Assembly (NCBI GenBank): GCA_964448935.1
Contig: CAYVBE010000223.1
Coordinates: 1 to 6,528, forward strand
Reading direction: 5' to 3'
DNA length: 6,528 bases
DNA from: CAYVBE01 sp964448935
GTDB taxonomy: Bacteria > Planctomycetota > Brocadiia > SM23-32
The notes below the pieces were generated by a model that searched no databases, was not told where the DNA came from, and saw only the letters and a list, made by a program, of their open reading frames with translations. Numbering within the stretch: the first letter of the stretch is position 1; each line of letters begins with the position of its first letter. The position numbers were made by a program, and so were the translations under genes. Shown here piece by piece: positions 4,235 to 6,528 of the stretch.

Positions 4235-5945
4235 CCTGTCTTCCGCCGTTTACGTCCAGCGGCAGTCCCGCGTATATCCGGCAGACGGCGTCCGCCAGCT
4301 TGTCCGGGTGGTGCCGCAGCAGGTCCTGCTTCTCCCACAGCACGCGCTTCTGGTCCAGGTCTTCCACCAGATTGGCCGTAAGGACCTTCACGCCTCCGGC
4401 CGCCAGATCGGGATCGGGCAGCACGGGCTCCGCGCCCTCCCTCCGGTAGCGGTCCAGGATGTCCTCGGACGGGAACTGCGAGTTGAACAGCGCGTAGTCC
4501 ACCACGCCCTCGCCGGTGCACCGCAGGATAGCCCGAAGGTGGTCCTCCGCCCCGAAACCGTCCGTCTGCCCCGGCTGCGTCACGATGTTGGCCACGTATA
4601 TCTTGACCGCTTCCGTATCCGCGAGCGCCTGCCGTATGCCCGGCACCAGCAGATTGGCGCTCACGCTGGTGAACAGGCTGCCGGGGCCGATCATCACGAT
4701 GTCAGCGTTCAATATCTCCCGCACGGTCTCCTCGCAGGCCGGCGGCGCTTCGGGCTGCAGGTACAGCCTCTTGATGCGGGGCTTGTCCAGCTCGCGCACG
4801 TTGACCTCGCCGGTGCGGTGCGAGCCGTCCTCCAGCTCCGCGCAGATGTGGCAGTCCTCCGTGGTGGGCGGCAGCACCTTGCCCCGGATGTTCAGCAGTT
4901 TGCTCAGCACGCCGATGCCGTGCATGAAATCGCCGGTCAGGTCCGTCATGGCGGCGATCACCAGATTCCCCAGGCTCATGCCCTCGAACGATCCCTGGTC
5001 GAAGCGGTACTGGAAAAGCTCGTTCAGCAGCCGCTCGCGTTCGCCGGCTTCGCTCAGGGCCACCAGGCAGTTGCGCGCGTCCCCCGGGGGCAGCACGCCC
5101 AGCTCCTCGCGCAGCCTTCCGGAGGAGCGGCCGCTGTCGGTCACGGTCACGATGCCGGCGGGTTCGTTGCAGTAGGTCTTGCAGCCTTCCAGCACGATCG
5201 GCAGCCCCGTGCCGCCGCCGATGGCCACGATGCGCAGCGCCCGGGGCGGCCTGCCCATGTTGAACAGCGAGATCAGGGTGGGCACCTGGAAGATGCGCGC
5301 GATATGCACGTCCGGCCGCTCGCCCTCGTCCCGGGGCTCGAACCCGCTGAAGCGCCCGTGCATCATCTGCACCGTCACCGCGCCCAGGTCGTTGCCCACG
5401 CGTATCTCCTCCTGCGGCCGGTCGCCCACCACCATGGTCTCTTCGGGCCGCAGGTGGTAGCGGTCCATCAGGTAGCGCATGCACTCGCTCATCAGGCCCC
5501 CGCGGTCCACGTCGTTGATGATCACCTCGTCGAAGTAATCTGCCAGCCCCAACCGTTCAACCTTCGCGGCCTGTCGGCGATGCACACCGGTGCTCAGCAG
5601 AAAGCACAGAATGCCCTGCTGCCGCAGGTGAGAGAGCGTGGGCTTCACATCCGGGAAGGGGGCAATGGCTTCCACCCGGTCACGGTTGTAGACGCGGAAA
5701 GCCCGGTCCACCGCGTCCTGAGGCAGGTCATAGCGCCGCGCGATCTCGTCGAACACCAGGAAGTGCGGCCCGTGCTGCGCGGCCAGCTCCTCCTGCAGGT
5801 CCAGCGCCTCCTCTACCGTCATCGGCAGCCCGCCCTCGATCAGCGCCCGCGCGGCCCGCTCTCGGGATGCCTGCAGCAGCGTCCCGCTGCAATCGAACAG
5901 CGTGTCGTCCAGGTCAAATACGACCGCTCTGATGCTTCCGGCCAT
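4224..5945 (-). CDS. HAD-family phosphatase fused to a YvcK/CofD-like gluconeogenesis factor domain (573 aa)
   Basis: Two domains lie in one frame. Residues 1 to about 228 are a HAD subfamily-I hydrolase. FDLDDT gives nucleophile D11 and acid D13, a helical cap follows, S118 is in LLSTG, K128 is the motif-III lysine, and GDRPQEEI gives D175. From about 236 the protein is YvcK-like: IGGGTGLP (242-249), a VTVTDSGRSSG loop (266-276), PPGD-RNC (286-293), GNL (326-328), GPGSL (420-424), TS-SANLL (426-433) and TQPGQT (456-461). YvcK proteins bind UDP-GlcNAc and are needed for growth on gluconeogenic carbon and for envelope synthesis in Bacillus, Listeria and mycobacteria; CofD is a related transferase. 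I chose the ATG at 5945, 8 bases after GGAGG (5958-5954). A GTG at 5975 lies at or before the probable transcription start. The common rapZ and whiA neighbours of yvcK are absent. The substrate of the HAD part is unknown. Confidence 0.9.
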   Translation of the reverse strand: MAGSIRAVVFDLDDTLFDCSGTLLQASRERAARALIEGGLPMTVEEALDLQEELAAQHGPHFLVFDEIARRYDLPQDAVDRAFRVYNRDRVEAIAPFPDVKPTLSHLRQQGILCFLLSTGVHRRQAAKVERLGLADYFDEVIINDVDRGGLMSECMRYLMDRYHLRPEETMVVGDRPQEEIRVGNDLGAVTVQMMHGRFSGFEPRDEGERPDVHIARIFQVPTLISLFNMGRPPRALRIVAIGGGTGLPIVLEGCKTYCNEPAGIVTVTDSGRSSGRLREELGVLPPGDARNCLVALSEAGERERLLNELFQYRFDQGSFEGMSLGNLVIAAMTDLTGDFMHGIGVLSKLLNIRGKVLPPTTEDCHICAELEDGSHRTGEVNVRELDKPRIKRLYLQPEAPPACEETVREILNADIVMIGPGSLFTSVSANLLVPGIRQALADTEAVKIYVANIVTQPGQTDGFGAEDHLRAILRCTGEGVVDYALFNSQFPSEDILDRYRREGAEPVLPDPDLAAGGVKVLTANLVEDLDQKRVLWEKQDLLRHHPDKLADAVCRIYAGLPLDVNGGRQVSE

Positions 5946-5977
5946 GGTGTTTGCCTCCGCTTGATTTGAGGGCACCT

Positions 5978-5986
5978 ATTGTATCA
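5978..5986 (-). promoter_or_regulatory. Extended -10 promoter of the HAD-YvcK gene
   Basis: On the minus strand TGATACAAT (5986-5978) is a TGn extended -10 with TACAAT matching 5 of 6 consensus bases. The -35 position is poor, which extended -10 promoters tolerate. The transcript would start near 5971, about 26 bases before the ATG at 5945. This removes the in-frame GTG at 5975 from the message and supports the chosen start. Confidence 0.5.
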
Positions 5987-6097
5987 AAAGGCGATCGGCC
6001 ACAGAAAGTCCCCGGCGCGCGAAACCGTTGATATTGTCCGTAGTGCATTGTTAAAAGAGATTTCCGACGATTTCGGTTCGTTTCGCAGTGCGCCTGA

Positions 6098-6235
6098 TTT
6101 TGCTGTCCACCTCTGCGCGCGACACGCTGCAATCGCCGGAGGACAAATGGCCCGAAAAACCGGACAGCACCCGGACACAAAAACGGGCGATAAGCGCCGG
6201 ATGCCGGGAAACTGCCGTTTTGCTGTCCTCTTCTG
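6098..6235. repeat. Imperfect 18-bp direct repeat exactly 120 bp apart, with central inverted copy
   Basis: TTTTGCTGTCCACCTCTG (6098-6115) and TTTTGCTGTCCTCTTCTG (6218-6235) match at 16 of 18 bases and start exactly 120 bp apart. Midway, GGACAGCA (6162-6169) is the reverse complement of their shared TGCTGTCC (6101-6108 and 6221-6228), 53 and 52 bases from the two copies. In RNA the centre could pair with either side but not both. Between them GGACA recurs at 6140, 6162 and 6172. The repeated sequence does not extend further. Confidence 0.55.
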
Positions 6236-6344
6236 TCATCGGTAGCGGTTTCCGTGTGGTTGTCAACCATTCATATTGCCGTCGAGGCGGCCCACCGGCC
6301 GGCTTCGTACGGTCTGCCACCAGCGGTCAAGTCCCGCCGCCCAT

Positions 6345-6378
6345 CGTCCGCCGTCCGTCGTCTGCCGTTACCGTTCGC
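6345..6378. repeat. Short degenerate heptamer array
   Basis: Consecutive units CGTCCGC, CGTCCGT and CGTCTGC (6345-6365) are followed by a weaker CGTTACC and, offset by one base, CGTTCGC (6372-6378). It lies in non-coding sequence. It could be a simple-sequence expansion or part of a larger intergenic repeat family. Confidence 0.4.
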
Positions 6379-6424
6379 CGCTACTTCGGCCTTTGCACTT
6401 GCGCCGGCCCCGCGTTCCAGCCAT

Positions 6425-6455
6425 GAAGAATGACGGGCCGTTCCCGGCATTCTTC
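6425..6455. repeat. Long stem-loop, 8 + 4 bp stem
   Basis: GAAGAATG (6425-6432) pairs perfectly with CATTCTTC (6448-6455). After a single A-G mismatch, CGGG (6434-6437) pairs with CCCG (6443-6446) around a 5-base loop. No T-run follows on either strand, so it is not a standard terminator. It is the first of three adjacent hairpins. Confidence 0.55.
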
Positions 6456-6457
6456 CT

Positions 6458-6491
6458 GGCCGCCCATCAGGCGGCCCCGCCCACCGGGCGG
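6458..6491. repeat. Two adjacent GC-rich stem-loops
   Basis: GGCCGCC (6458-6464) pairs with GGCGGCC (6470-6476) around a 5-base loop. The very next bases form CCGCCC (6477-6482) with GGGCGG (6486-6491) around three bases. GGCGGCC sequence recurs at the right end of the second hairpin, so alternative pairings exist. With the hairpin at 6425-6455 this makes three stem-loops in 67 bases. Confidence 0.5.
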
Positions 6492-6493
6492 CC

Positions 6494-6501
6494 ATTATAA
6501 T
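6494..6501. promoter_or_regulatory. Palindromic ATTATAAT, a -10 box on both strands
   Basis: ATTATAAT is its own reverse complement and so presents TATAAT on the plus strand (6496-6501) and on the minus strand (6499-6494). No good -35 box is seen for either direction within the window. On the minus strand it would start a leader running straight into the hairpin cluster. On the plus strand it would serve a gene beyond the window. Confidence 0.3.
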
Positions 6502-6528
6502 CGTTCCCGCCCGGCGGCGTGTCCGCAC

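Larger units (their letters stand above)
5987..6528. other. Repeat-rich intergenic region without a convincing gene
   Basis: All open frames in these 542 bases are short, compositionally biased and lack ribosome sites. The best minus-strand candidate (6239 to 6051, 62 codons from an ATG) has no Shine-Dalgarno and no recognisable motif. The left part (5987-6090) is comparatively AT-rich. The rest holds an 18-bp direct repeat with a matching inverted copy, a short heptamer array, a cluster of stem-loops and a palindromic ATTATAAT near the edge; these are listed separately. A leader of a gene beyond 6528, a small RNA or a repeat element are all possible. Confidence 0.5.

Noticed and set aside
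4143..5969. A 608-codon open plus-strand frame antisense to the HAD-YvcK gene
   Set aside because: It is slightly longer than the real gene, but its translation is rich in His, Arg, Val and Gln without any domain, and the opposite strand has two complete, motif-rich enzyme domains. High GC commonly leaves such long antisense frames open.
5946..5975. A 10-residue N-terminal extension of the HAD-YvcK protein from GTG at 5975
   Set aside because: The ATG at 5945 has GGAGG at ideal spacing, and the probable transcription start lies near 5971, inside the extension.
6051..6320. Small minus-strand frames upstream of the HAD-YvcK gene, including one of 62 codons from an ATG at 6239
   Set aside because: There is no Shine-Dalgarno, no recognisable motif and no consistent frame over the repeats they span.
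6098..6378. A CRISPR array, suggested by repeated short sequences
   Set aside because: The repeats are only 7 or 18 bp, the 18-bp unit occurs twice at 120 bp spacing, and there are no regular spacers and no cas genes.

Overview
The window is GC-rich bacterial DNA with short intergenic gaps, clear Shine-Dalgarno sequences, GTG starts in several genes and sigma-70-like promoters. No gene fixes the phylum. A long type-2 orotidine-phosphate decarboxylase, a membrane-anchored 22-residue-repeat protein and a HAD-YvcK fusion would suit an environmental lineage such as Planctomycetota, Hydrogenedentota or a similar group. That is a weak inference from gene style, not an identification.

Layout. Positions 1-145 hold an unassigned edge and a promoter for a complete tRNA-Ala(CGC) at 146-221. 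Directly after its CCA end lies a decayed copy (222 to about 345) of the 3' end of the gene at 1196-1723. A strong hairpin (417-441) and an intrinsic terminator (480-511) follow. A small acidic protein of unknown function (608-949) contains tandem Tyr-x-x-Gly tetrads. A minus-strand gene (1196-1723) encodes a membrane-anchored protein with a proline-rich linker and four 22-residue repeats.

From a shared upstream region, a plus-strand pair diverges: a rubrerythrin-like diiron protein (1932-2459) and an OsmC-family peroxiredoxin (2539-2982). This looks like a small peroxide-defence operon. Facing it tail to tail is a 76-residue FmdB-type zinc ribbon protein (2983-3213). Divergent from that is pyrF (3299-4234), for the last step of UMP synthesis. 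Its 3' end overlaps by 11 bp the end of a convergent minus-strand gene (4224-5945). That gene encodes an N-terminal HAD phosphatase fused to a C-terminal YvcK/CofD-like domain (gluconeogenesis and cell-envelope factor family). The last 540 bp (5987-6528) contain no convincing gene but are rich in inverted and direct repeats.

The genes do not form one pathway. The supported local units are the probable diiron/OsmC operon and, by domain fusion, a phosphatase coupled to a UDP-sugar-binding regulatory domain. The most notable items are the HAD-YvcK fusion, the YxxG-tetrad protein, the gene-end relic abutting the tRNA, and the repeat-rich right edge.
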